Below are positions 54,647-64,000 of a DNA stretch of 64,000 nt, in pieces. The stretch spans positions 161,408-225,407 of the forward strand of contig NZ_QJUI01000010.1 in NCBI RefSeq assembly GCF_004327285.1, written 5' to 3'. The notes below the pieces were generated by a model. That model worked only from the letters and a program-made list of their open reading frames with translations, did no database searches and was not told the origin of the DNA. The number at the start of each line of letters is the position of its first letter. Position 1 is the stretch's first letter. The translations under genes and the position numbers were made by a program. The stretch is from Phytopseudomonas daroniae. Its GTDB lineage: Bacteria; Pseudomonadota; Gammaproteobacteria; Pseudomonadales; Pseudomonadaceae.

Positions 54647-56425
54647 TCAGTGCTGCAGGTTACCGTAGAGCTTGGCGTACAGCCCGCCGTCGGCGATCAG
54701 TTGGCGGTGATCGCCATCCTCGGCGACGCTGCCGCCGTCGAACACCAGCACCCGATCCGCCTGTTTCACCGCACTCAGACGGTGGGCGATGATCAGCGTG
54801 GTGCGGCCGTTGAGGAACTGCCCCAGGGCTTCGTGCAAGGCGTATTCGGTAGCGGCATCCAGGGCCGAGGTGGCTTCGTCGAGTATCACTACCTTGGGTT
54901 CGGCGAGCACCATTCGCGCGATGGCCAGGCGCTGCCGCTGGCCACCGGACAGGCGCACGCCGGAGCGGCCGACCACGGTGTCCAGGCCTTGCGGCAACAG
55001 GCGAATGGTCTGCGCCAACTGGGCGATGGTCAGCGCTTGCCAGCAGGCTTCGTCACTGCGTTCGCGGCCCATGCACAGGTTCGCGCGCACCGTGTCGTTG
55101 AACAGCGACGGATGCTGCAGTACCACCGCCACATGCTCACGAATGACCGGCAGACCGATCTCTTCCTGGCTGCTGCCACCGAAGCGAATGATCCCTGCCT
55201 GCGGCGTGTACAACCCCAACAGCAGTTGCACCAGGGTGCTCTTGCCGCCGCCGCTGGCGCCGACGATAGCCACCTTCTCCCCAGGTGCAATGGACAGATT
55301 GAGGCCCTGCAGTACAGGTTCCTCTCCATAAGAGAACGTCAGATCATGAACGTCGATGCCGACCGTCTCATGCCCTTCGAAGGGGTCGGCGCCACCGACG
55401 TAATCCGGCTCGTCGCGGCGCGCCAGCAGCTCGTTGATTCGCGTCAACGCACCACCGGCGGCATAGAAGGCGTACTGCAGGCTGAGCAGTTGCTCGACAG
55501 GGCCGATCATGAACCATAGGTAGCTGAACACCGCGAGCATCTGGCCGATGGACAGGTCGGAGAACAGCACGGTGAGCATGGCCGCCGCGCGGAACACGTC
55601 GATACCGAACTGGAACAGCAGGCCACTGGCGCGGTTGGAGGCGTCGGTCTTCCACTGCGAGGCCACGGCGTAATCGCGCACCTCACGGGCACGCCCACCA
55701 AGGCGGCCGAGGAAGTAGCCCTGGCGATTGCCGGCACGCACTTCCTGGATCGAATCCAGAGTTTCCGTCAGCGCCTGGGTGAAGCGCGAGGTGCTGTCGT
55801 TCTCGAGTTTCTTCAGGTGTTTGACGCGCTTGCCCAGTTGCACCGTGGCATAGATCACCAGCGGGTTGAACAGCAGGATCAGCAGCGCCAACTGCCAGTG
55901 CATCCACAGCAGGATCGCCGAGGTGCCGGCCAGGGTCAGCACGCCGACCAGGAAACGGCTCAGGGTTTCGCCAATGAATTTATCCAGGGTGTCGAGATCG
56001 GTGACCAGGTGGGTGGTCACCGTGCCGCCGCCGAGGCTTTCGTATTCCGTGAGGGAAATACGCTTGAGGCGTTCGATCAGGCGGATACGGATGCGATAGA
56101 CGATGTCCTTGGAAAGCCGCGCGAACAGGCGCGCCTGCACCACGTTGAAGATCAGCGCGCAGCCGCGCAGCAAGAAGGTCAGCGCCAGCATCAGCAGGAT
56201 GTAGCCGAGCGCACTCTGCCAGGCCGCAGGCAGGAAGTTGTCCATTACCTTGAGCGCCGCATTGCCGTCGCCAAGCAGCACTTCGTCGACCAGCAACGGC
56301 AGCAGCAAGGGAATCGGCACGCTACACAGGGTCGCCAGCACCGCGACCAGATTGGCCAGGATCAGCGCCCGTTTGTGACGCAAGGCCAGGCGACGGATTT
56401 CCGCCCAGCTCAGCCGATCAACCAT
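54647..56425 (-). CDS. ABC exporter, fused membrane and ATPase domains
   Basis: This 592-residue protein has six membrane helices (about 20-310) and a C-terminal ATPase with Walker A GASGGGKST, signature LSGGQRQRLAIAR, Walker B KVVILDEATSALD and the switch His in LIIAHRLSAV. It has MsbA/LmrA-type layout and would work as a homodimer. The substrate is unknown. The ATG at 56425 overlaps the DsbA-family stop by 8 bp, so it belongs to the leftward unit with that gene and not to the export cluster it faces. It lacks a C39 peptidase domain. Confidence 0.93.
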   Translation of the reverse strand: MVDRLSWAEIRRLALRHKRALILANLVAVLATLCSVPIPLLLPLLVDEVLLGDGNAALKVMDNFLPAAWQSALGYILLMLALTFLLRGCALIFNVVQARLFARLSKDIVYRIRIRLIERLKRISLTEYESLGGGTVTTHLVTDLDTLDKFIGETLSRFLVGVLTLAGTSAILLWMHWQLALLILLFNPLVIYATVQLGKRVKHLKKLENDSTSRFTQALTETLDSIQEVRAGNRQGYFLGRLGGRAREVRDYAVASQWKTDASNRASGLLFQFGIDVFRAAAMLTVLFSDLSIGQMLAVFSYLWFMIGPVEQLLSLQYAFYAAGGALTRINELLARRDEPDYVGGADPFEGHETVGIDVHDLTFSYGEEPVLQGLNLSIAPGEKVAIVGASGGGKSTLVQLLLGLYTPQAGIIRFGGSSQEEIGLPVIREHVAVVLQHPSLFNDTVRANLCMGRERSDEACWQALTIAQLAQTIRLLPQGLDTVVGRSGVRLSGGQRQRLAIARMVLAEPKVVILDEATSALDAATEYALHEALGQFLNGRTTLIIAHRLSAVKQADRVLVFDGGSVAEDGDHRQLIADGGLYAKLYGNLQH

Positions 56426-57050
56426 CGATGGCATGCTCCAGCCAGCGCGCGAGCAGTGGCGACAGGGCATCGAGTGGCTGGTAGCCGTTGGTGAGCAAGG
56501 CCAGGCGCCCGTCCTTCTCGGCCAGCAAGGTCGGGAAACCGGCGATGCCGAGATCCTGCACCCAGCTGAAATCCGCGGCGGTGGCCCTGTGCTGTTCTTC
56601 GCTGTCGAAAGCTTCGGCAAACTCGATTCGCGGAATACCCACTTCTTCGGCCAGTCGCACCAGGGTCGATGCCTGGGTCACATCCGCGCCTTCCTGATAA
56701 AAGGCCTGCTGGATGCGCCGCGCCATCGGCCAGGCACTCTGCGGGTCGAGCGCACGCACGGTGACCACCGCGCGGCAGGCCGCTTCGGTGTCGTAAAGCA
56801 TGCCCTCGGGCATCCCTGCATCGAAGTTGAATAGTTGACCGGTGCTGGCGTTGACCGCCTGCCAGTAGCCCAGGTAACGCACCCGTGTGGCGGCATCGAT
56901 GGCCACCTGGTCACGGCGCAGGCCGCCGAGCATCAGTTCCATCGGCACGCCGCGCTCGGCGGCCTGGGCTGCGAGCGCTTCGACCACCGGCGCAAAGCCC
57001 CAGCACCAGGAGCACATCGGATCCATCACATAGAGCAGGCGCGCATGCAT
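56418..57050 (-). CDS. DsbA-family (FrnE-like) thioredoxin-fold protein
   Basis: This 210-residue protein has the thioredoxin-fold active site CSWC (residues about 13-16, MDPMCSWCWGFAP), the helical insert, and the cis-Pro loop GIAGFPTLL. It has no signal peptide, so it is cytoplasmic and probably a disulfide reductase or isomerase of the FrnE group. It lies 2 bp from trhO and overlaps the ABC exporter start. Confidence 0.92.
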   Translation of the reverse strand: MHARLLYVMDPMCSWCWGFAPVVEALAAQAAERGVPMELMLGGLRRDQVAIDAATRVRYLGYWQAVNASTGQLFNFDAGMPEGMLYDTEAACRAVVTVRALDPQSAWPMARRIQQAFYQEGADVTQASTLVRLAEEVGIPRIEFAEAFDSEEQHRATAADFSWVQDLGIAGFPTLLAEKDGRLALLTNGYQPLDALSPLLARWLEHAIDG

Positions 57051-57052
57051 CC

Positions 57053-57991
57053 TCAGGCCTCGTGTTTTTGGCGGGGGTTGTTGCCCAGAGGATGGGGCTG
57101 ATTGCGCACTTTCGCCAGTTCGATCTGCCGCTGCCGCTCACGGGCACCTTCACGGGTCTTCTCCGGCAGGGAGTCCCAGCAGTGCGGGCAACTGACGCCC
57201 GGGCTGAAGTATTCGGAGGCGCGATCCTCGACCGATATCGGCGTGCGGCAGGCGTGGCACTGGTCGTAGTCGCCTTCGCTGAGGTCGTGGCGCACGGTGA
57301 CGCGGTTGTCGAAGACGAAGCAGTCACCCTGCCACTTGGTTTCTTCCAGGGGCACTTCTTCCAGGTATTTGAGGATGCCGCCCTTGAGGTGGTACACCTC
57401 TTCGAACCCTTCGGTGAGCATGTAGCTGGAGGCCTTCTCGCAGCGGATGCCTCCGGTGCAGAACATCGCGACCTTCTTGTGCCTGCTCGGGTCGAAGTGC
57501 TCGCGGATGTACTCGGGAAACTCGCGGAAGGATTTGGTCTGCGGGTCGATGGCGCCTTCGAAGGTGCCGATGGCCACTTCGTAATCGTTGCGGGTATCGA
57601 TCAGCAGCACTTCGGGATCGCTGATCAGCGCGTTCCAGTCCTGCGGTTCGACGTAGGTGCCGACACGCTGGTTGGGGTCGACGCCCGGCACGCCAAGGGT
57701 GACGATTTCCTTCTTCAGCTTGACCTTGGTGCGGTAGAACGGCTGTTCGGCGCAGTAGGACTCCTTGTGATCCACATCGGCCAGACGCGGATCCAGCGCG
57801 AACCAGGCGAACAGACCATCGATGCCTTCGCGGCTGCCGGAAACGGTACCGTTGATACCTTCTTCGGCGAGCAACAGCGTGCCCTTGATGCCGTTGGCCA
57901 GCAGGGTGTCGAGCAGGGGTTGGCGCAGCGCCTCGTAGTCCGGCAGGGAAACGAACTTGTAGAGCGCCGCCACGACGATGTTGTCGGTCAT
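57053..57991 (-). CDS. trhO: tRNA uridine-34 hydroxylase TrhO (rhodanese family)
   Basis: This 312-residue protein is TrhO (YceA). It has an N-terminal acylphosphatase-like domain ([44 protein letters not shown]) and a rhodanese domain ([21 protein letters not shown]) with active Cys in [17 protein letters not shown] Cys-rich zinc-binding tail (CHACRTP...CPHCWDS) ends the chain. It makes 5-hydroxyuridine at the wobble position of some tRNAs. I place the start at 57991, where the family begins ([13 protein letters not shown]). Confidence 0.95.
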   Translation of the reverse strand: MTDNIVVAALYKFVSLPDYEALRQPLLDTLLANGIKGTLLLAEEGINGTVSGSREGIDGLFAWFALDPRLADVDHKESYCAEQPFYRTKVKLKKEIVTLGVPGVDPNQRVGTYVEPQDWNALISDPEVLLIDTRNDYEVAIGTFEGAIDPQTKSFREFPEYIREHFDPSRHKKVAMFCTGGIRCEKASSYMLTEGFEEVYHLKGGILKYLEEVPLEETKWQGDCFVFDNRVTVRHDLSEGDYDQCHACRTPISVEDRASEYFSPGVSCPHCWDSLPEKTREGARERQRQIELAKVRNQPHPLGNNPRQKHEA

Positions 57992-58412
57992 GTCACTGTC
58001 CTTCAGTAGTCGCCCTCGCAAAGGGCGGACTGGGTACGAAATGGGAAACCATTGTCGCAAAAACTCGCCACTGCCCCTGGCGTTGCCGGAGCATGAGGAG
58101 GCTTGGAAATGGGGCGCCTAGTTTACTGGTGTTGGCCGCTCAGGTGTAGGGAGGGCCGGTAATTGTCGGCAGAACGAGCTGTAGCATCGATCACTGACAG
58201 AAGCAGAGACAGGTGCACATCCGCACAAGACGGCATAAATAATCCCGGTCAGGTCAACTCCTGGCAATTTACCTCGACGCAGATGACCAGTGAGCTACCG
58301 TTGCAGGTGCACGTCGTTTTCGTCGAGCGATGAAAGAATCTCTACCTGCTGCTATCGGTCACAGCACCGGCATCGACGTGAGCCGTTATCAACCAGATTG
58401 AAGGAACCTCAC
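57992..58412. other. Intergenic region, no gene seen
   Basis: This 421-bp divergent region lies between trhO and the dienelactone-hydrolase-like gene and must hold both promoters. I see no repeat, RNA gene or convincing small frame. Confidence 0.55.
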
Positions 58413-59300
58413 ATGACCCGCCTCACCGCCAAGGATTTTCCCCCTGAGCTGCTGGAGCTCTACGACTATTACGTACATGGCCGGATCAGCCGTCGAGACT
58501 TTCTCGACCGCGCGACCAAATTCGCCGTCGGTGGCCTGACCGCAGCCACCCTGCTCGCCTCCCTGAGCCCGGATTACGCGCTGGCCGAGCAGGTCAAGTT
58601 CACCGATCCGGACATCATCGCCGAGTACATCCACTACCCCTCGCCCAATGGTACAGGCCAGGTACGCGGCTATCTGATCCGCCCGGCCAATGCCAAGGGG
58701 CCGGTGCCCGGCGTGGTGGTGGTGCATGAAAATCGCGGCCTCAATCCCTATATCGAGGATGTCGCACGGCGAGTGGCCAAGGCCGGCTTCATTGCCCTGG
58801 CACCAGACGGTCTGAGCTCGGTGGGCGGCTACCCCGGCAATGACGAGAAAGGTCGCGAACTGCAACAGCAGGTCGATCCGGAAAAGCTGATGAACGACTT
58901 TTTCGCCGCCATCGAATACCTTCGCGACAGCGACCTGACCACCGACAAGATCGGCATTACCGGCTTCTGCTACGGCGGTGGCGTATCCAATGCCGCCACC
59001 GTGGCCTACCCGGAACTGGCGGCGGCAGTCCCTTTCTACGGCCGGCAGGCGAAACCTGAAGACGTGACCCGCATCAAGACCCCTCTGCTGCTGCATTTCG
59101 CCGAGACGGATCCCAACGTCAACGACACCTGGCCCGCTTACGAGGCTGCGCTCAAGGCTGCCGGCAAGACCTACGAGGCATACATCTATCCAGGCACCAA
59201 TCACGGCTTCCACAACGACTCGACGCCACGCTACGACGAAGCTGCAGCCGAACTCGCCTGGGAACGCACCATCGCCTGGTTCAAACGCTATCTGGCCTGA
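58413..59300 (+). CDS. Dienelactone-hydrolase-family protein with Tat signal
   Basis: This 295-residue protein has a twin-arginine signal (ISRRDFLDRATKFAVGG, about residues 25-41) and an alpha/beta hydrolase domain of dienelactone-hydrolase type. The nucleophile is Cys in GFCYGGG (about residue 189), with Asp in ETDPNV and His in GTNHGFHN. It would act in the periplasm on a carboxylic ester or lactone. AAGGAAC lies before the ATG. Confidence 0.92.
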   Translation: MTRLTAKDFPPELLELYDYYVHGRISRRDFLDRATKFAVGGLTAATLLASLSPDYALAEQVKFTDPDIIAEYIHYPSPNGTGQVRGYLIRPANAKGPVPGVVVVHENRGLNPYIEDVARRVAKAGFIALAPDGLSSVGGYPGNDEKGRELQQQVDPEKLMNDFFAAIEYLRDSDLTTDKIGITGFCYGGGVSNAATVAYPELAAAVPFYGRQAKPEDVTRIKTPLLLHFAETDPNVNDTWPAYEAALKAAGKTYEAYIYPGTNHGFHNDSTPRYDEAAAELAWERTIAWFKRYLA

Positions 59301-59621
59301 CTCGCGTCGGGAACCTGATCATTTACGGGCGATGTGCCGGCGTCGCTGCTGATGGCCGGTGCGTCTGCAGGGGCTTATCGTCGGTAGCGTCGCCCTGGAA
59401 AGCCTGGCGGATGCCTTCCGCCTGCAGGAGAGCGGCGGCCATTTCGGCAAGATCGTGGTCGAGTGGTGATGGGCGTGATGCCGGCGTAGCACGCGGTTGA
59501 ACGAAGCGATACCCGGGAATGCTCTCGGTTGGTTCGCCTGCCACTATCGGCGTTGAATGGCCTGGTGGATCGGTGGATCGGTGGAGCGTGACCCACCCTA
59601 CGGGGCTTCCGCCACCGAGGA
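59301..59621. other. Intergenic region with short repeats
   Basis: This 321-bp region lies between convergent genes. It contains tandem GTGGATCG copies followed by CCACCCTACGG (59563-59602), part of the dispersed repeat family. No gene is seen. Confidence 0.55.
59563..59602. repeat. GTGGATCG tandem and CCACCCTACGG element
   Basis: Two to three copies of GTGGATCG run into GTGGAGCGTGACCCACCC-TACGG. The right end matches the ends of the repeats at 31676-31706 and 54474-54540. Confidence 0.5.
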
Positions 59622-59927
59622 TCAATGGTCGTGCTTGCTGCCGCCGCGGCAGGTTGGCGAATCCGGGGCGATGCCCTGGGCGGCCCATTCCTGCGGGGTG
59701 TAGGTGTGCAGTGCCAGGGCGTGCACCTGGCTCATCAGCTCACCCAGCGCGCCATATACTTTCTGGTGGCGCTTGACGGCGTTCAGCCCGTCGAACTGTG
59801 GGCTGACGATCACGGCCTTGTAATGGGTTTCCAGACCGCGGCTGTGCATGTGGCTCTCGTCCAGCACCTCGAGGTGCTCGGGTTGCAAGGCCGCAAAGGC
59901 AGTCTGAAGGTGTTCACGTTTGGACAT
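59622..59927 (-). CDS. BolA-family protein
   Basis: This 101-residue protein has the BolA fold with LEVLDESHMHSRGLETHYKAVIVSPQFDGLNAVKRHQKVYGALGELM, which holds the conserved His and the FxG...RHQ...Y core. BolA proteins bind monothiol glutaredoxins through iron-sulfur clusters and may act as regulators. A start at 59927 gives the family's usual length. Confidence 0.92.
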   Translation of the reverse strand: MSKREHLQTAFAALQPEHLEVLDESHMHSRGLETHYKAVIVSPQFDGLNAVKRHQKVYGALGELMSQVHALALHTYTPQEWAAQGIAPDSPTCRGGSKHDH

Positions 59928-59980
59928 CGAGGGCTCCACGGAGAAACCGTGGCCGGCCAGGTGCCGGCCCACGGCGGGTA

Positions 59981-60481
59981 TCAGGGTTTCTTGACGCCCA
60001 GTTCATTGCTCATGTCGGCCAGCAGCTTGTTCACCGACGGTACCGCGCTCTCCAGCTTGGCCTGGGTGATTTCAGCAGACTGAGCGGTCAGCGCAGGCAT
60101 CTTCTGCAGCACTTTCTGTCCCAGTGGCGACTGGTAGAAGGCGATCAGATCCTTGAGTTCCTGCTCGTTGAAGTTGCTGGTGTAGAGTTTCACCATATCG
60201 GGTTTGAGCTTGTCCCAGCCGACGGCCTTGTCCAGCTCGGCGTTGGCCTTGGCCTGGTAGGTTTCCAGTACGGCCTGCTTGCTTTCCGGTGCCTGGGCCT
60301 CGGCGAAACGCTGGGCGAACATCTGCTGAACCTGGGCGTACACCGGAACGGCCAGCTTGTCGGCGTGGGCGAGCTGCAGGAAGCGCTCGGCATCGGCGGC
60401 ATGGCTGCGGGCATCGGCCAGCACCTGGGTGCTGCCGGCAGCCAACAGAGCGGCAATACAGAGTGCGGGGATACGGGACAT
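59981..60481 (-). CDS. DUF2059-family exported protein
   Basis: This 166-residue protein has a signal peptide (about residues 1-22, ending QVLA). The helical DUF2059 domain is recognised by NFNEQELKDLIAFYQSPLGQKVLQKMP near residue 115. It is periplasmic and of unknown function. It lies 53 bp upstream of the BolA-family gene on the same strand. Confidence 0.9.
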   Translation of the reverse strand: MSRIPALCIAALLAAGSTQVLADARSHAADAERFLQLAHADKLAVPVYAQVQQMFAQRFAEAQAPESKQAVLETYQAKANAELDKAVGWDKLKPDMVKLYTSNFNEQELKDLIAFYQSPLGQKVLQKMPALTAQSAEITQAKLESAVPSVNKLLADMSNELGVKKP

Positions 60482-60727
60482 CGGGTACTCCTGATCACGA
60501 GGGTGAGGTGCTTTGACCGACTATCGTGCATTTTGTGCCCCAAGGCTGTGCCTCTCAAGCCTTTTCGCACGTGCTGACTGTCGTCGCCTGGCGATCAACG
60601 GGCTCATGGCTAGCGCTAAATGCCTACTGGCGCACCCTTTCAGCCACGTTCAGAATGCCAGCACTTGCTCGCTCCGACCGACGCCTGCATGCTCGGTGGC
60701 TGACTCCTGCACACATGGACGTGTCTG

Positions 60728-61732
60728 ATGAATAGCCCTTTCGTTCCACCACCAACGATCCCCCTGTGCGATTCGCGCGGCCGCCTCAACCCGGATGCCG
60801 TCGGCTGGTCGTCGCAACCGCGGGTCGACTGCTCCCTGCCGGGCAATCTGGGGCGGCGCAAGCGCTGGAACCACTGGAGCATCAATACGCCCGATTGGAC
60901 GCTCTCACTGACTCAGGCCGACCTCGACTACGTCGGCTACGGCGCTGCCTATTTTCTCGACCTGAACAGCGGCCATAACGTGGCCCACAGCCAACTGAGC
61001 CTGTTCGGCCGTGGCTGCAGCCTGCCGGATACGCCCCTGGGCAGCCACGCCTTCGACCACCCTCGCCTGCAACTGCATTTCAACGAGTACCCAGGCCGCG
61101 TGCGGCTGACCGCCACCTCGGCGAATATCGGCGGCCTGCCCCTGAACCTGGCGCTGGATATCCAGCGTCCCGCCCATCTGGAGTCGGTGAATCTGGTCGT
61201 GCCGTTCGGCAAGAAGGGCTTTCATGCCACTTGCCGCCAAGTGGGTCTGCCGGTAAGTGGCAGCATCCAACTGGGTAATAGCGAATATCACTGCACCAGC
61301 GCCCAGAGCTTTGCATCGATGGATTTCGGCCGTGGCGTCTGGCCGCTCAACAGCCACTGGACGCGTGCGGCCTTTGCAGCGCCCGGCGGCATCGCCGGCA
61401 ATTTCGGCGATGGCTGGACGGATCACAGCGGCCTGTCGGAGAACGCGCTATGGTTTGGTGGGATCTTGCTGCACCTCGATCAAGTCGTACACATGCGGCA
61501 ACCCCTGGCAAAGCCGCTGGCACCCTGGCAGCTCTACACCGATGACGGTCAGATCGACCTCATCTTCACTCCGCGCCAGATTCATATCGCCAAACCCCGA
61601 TTGGGCCTGCTGTATGCCGATACCCAGCAGTGGTTCGGCCAGTACGACGGCCTGCTGCGTGACGCCCAGGGCGAACGCGTGCCGGTCAAGGCTGCACTGG
61701 GCTGGATGGGCGCCACGCAAACGCGCTGGTAG
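60728..61732 (+). CDS. DUF2804-family protein
   Basis: This 334-residue protein fits the DUF2804 family: CDSRGRLNPDAVGWS at the start, RRKRWNHWSINTPDWTLSLTQADLDYVGYGAAYFLD and SFASMDFGRGVWPLNSHWTRAAF in the middle, GNFGDGWTDHSGLSENALWFGG later. It has a beta-rich, possibly lipocalin/hydroxyneurosporene-synthase-like fold, no signal peptide and unknown function. Confidence 0.88.
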   Translation: MNSPFVPPPTIPLCDSRGRLNPDAVGWSSQPRVDCSLPGNLGRRKRWNHWSINTPDWTLSLTQADLDYVGYGAAYFLDLNSGHNVAHSQLSLFGRGCSLPDTPLGSHAFDHPRLQLHFNEYPGRVRLTATSANIGGLPLNLALDIQRPAHLESVNLVVPFGKKGFHATCRQVGLPVSGSIQLGNSEYHCTSAQSFASMDFGRGVWPLNSHWTRAAFAAPGGIAGNFGDGWTDHSGLSENALWFGGILLHLDQVVHMRQPLAKPLAPWQLYTDDGQIDLIFTPRQIHIAKPRLGLLYADTQQWFGQYDGLLRDAQGERVPVKAALGWMGATQTRW

Positions 61733-61799
61733 CCGATTCGAAGTGGAACGTGTAGCCGTTGTCACAGCCTAAATGCCTGAACAGCAACGGAGAGCCCCC

Positions 61800-63186
<1,387 letters not shown>

Positions 63187-63194
<8 letters not shown>

Positions 63195-63807
63195 AACCGC
63201 CAAAAGCGGCGCCACCCCACTGGAGGGTGATGGCAAGCGCATCCTGATGATCATCGGTACGCCGAAAAGCGACAGCCTGTGCCATTCTCTGGCCGAGGCC
63301 TACGCGCTGGGCGCGCGCACCGAAGGCCATGTGGTGCGGCAGATCCGCCTCGGGGAAATAGCCTTCGATCCGGTGCTGCACGAAGGCTATACCCAGAGCC
63401 AGACCCTGGAGCCGGATCTGCTCGAAGCGCAGCGGCAGATCCACTGGGCTCAGCATCTGGTGTTCGTCTACCCGGTCTGGTGGGGTGGCCTGCCGGCGCT
63501 GCTGAAGGGCTTTCTCGACCGCGTGCTGCTGCCCGGCTTCGCCTTCAAGTACCGCAGCAACTCGCAACTCTGGGACAAGCTGCTCAGCGGCCGTACCGCA
63601 GATTTGCTGGTAACGCTGGACACGCCGAACTGGTACTTCCGCTGGATCTACGGCGCGCCGGCTCATCGGCAGATGAAGCGCACCATTCTCGGCTTCTGCG
63701 GCATCAAGACCCTTCGCCTGGCGCAATTCTCGCCAGTACGCCCATCCTCGGAAACCCAGCGCCAGAACTGGTTGCGCCGCGCCGAACTGCTCGGTAGCCG
63801 GGTATAG
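63187..63807 (+). CDS. NAD(P)H-dependent flavodoxin-fold oxidoreductase
   Basis: This 206-residue protein has the flavodoxin-like quinone reductase fold: [23 protein letters not shown] for phosphate binding, [34 protein letters not shown] for flavin binding, and a late [18 protein letters not shown]. It probably reduces quinones by two electrons. It overlaps the fumC end by 8 bp and is translationally coupled, which suggests a shared stress role. Confidence 0.9.
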
Positions 63808-63959
63808 GCCTGTTCACGATCTTTCGACGAGATACCACGCGCAATGACGGCAAAAGGCGGAAGCTGACGTAGTCGTAATTAGATGGACTCGCCCCCGCCG
63901 AGGCGTCGATGCGCCACGGTGGCATTCTAATGATGACCAACGGCAGCGAGGGCAAGGCC

Positions 63960-64000
63960 ATGCAAAAGCGTACGACGAAATCGCCAGCAGCGCATCCAGT
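63960..64000 (+). CDS. Start of a possible gene, cut by the window edge
   Basis: An ATG at 63960 (alternatives at 63930 and 63933, same frame) opens MQKRTTKSPAAHP and runs to the end of the window. CAAGG lies just before it. Too little is visible to name it. Confidence 0.35.
   Translation, partial: MQKRTTKSPAAHP

Noticed and set aside
54647..56425. ABC exporter as the missing energy component of the export cluster
   Set aside because: It is on the opposite strand, overlaps the DsbA-family gene upstream of it, is separated by a repeat-bearing gap, and has MsbA-type features. It cannot be excluded, but the sequence does not support a link.

Overview
The window is a chromosomal segment of a high-GC gammaproteobacterium, almost certainly a Pseudomonas. 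The evidence is the gene order thrS-infC-rpmI-rplT-pheS-pheT-ihfA-merR framed by tRNA-Val and tRNA-Pro, the paired PA2778/PA2779-type genes, and the hpd-hmgA-fahA-maiA tyrosine catabolism cluster. I ran no database search; all names rest on reading the sequence and on remembered families.

Region 1 (1-18.36 kb) is an accessory island that ends at the 3' end of a tRNA-Pro(GGG) gene. It is a mosaic. It holds a broken IS66 transposase end, a WYL-type regulator with a near-perfect palindromic operator, and a recombination/plasmid-maintenance module (DUF932 protein, YqaJ exonuclease, putative recombination directionality factor, RadC-like protein) flanked by two small split zinc-ribbon proteins. 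Next comes an XRE-controlled set of envelope genes (secreted protein, membrane protein, lipoprotein, autotransporter, lipoprotein hydrolase). After that there is a satellite-like remnant (Gp2/YagK-like protein, AlpA, an AT-rich coiled-coil protein with 12-bp upstream repeats). The last part is a stack of toxin-antitoxin genes (ParDE type, a broken HipA, AbiEi/AbiEii) next to the tRNA. No integrase is visible.

Region 2 (18.36-39.5 kb) is ordinary core genome. It contains translation genes (ihfA to thrS, with a likely AUU start on infC), a cysteine peptidase/membrane protein pair, a LysR regulator divergent from dkgB, arfB, a membrane hydrolase, a chemoreceptor, and a five-gene aromatic amino acid operon (permease, maiA, fahA, hmgA, hpd) with two inverted repeats upstream of hpd that look like operators.

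Region 3 (39.7-54.3 kb) is the most unusual part and is visibly more GC-rich. All genes point the same way. A secreted HlyD-like adaptor, a membrane-anchored HlyD-like adaptor with a GAF-like N-terminus, and a PqqD-like/site-2 protease/HlyD fusion are followed by a GNAT acetyltransferase, a DUF6916-type protein, a phage tail-collar protein, a 2062-residue protein with an N-terminal LEPR...FDG motif, DUF4347 and cadherin/Ig-like repeats, and finally a TolC-family lipoprotein. There is no ABC or RND pump and no RTX repeat. I propose that these genes form a protease-linked export system for the giant surface protein; this is the main candidate for an undescribed system.

Region 4 (54.6-64 kb) returns to core-like genes: an ABC exporter, a DsbA-family protein, trhO, a Tat-exported dienelactone-hydrolase-like protein, a BolA-family protein, DUF2059 and DUF2804 proteins, fumC, a flavodoxin-fold oxidoreductase, and the start of a further open frame at the right edge.
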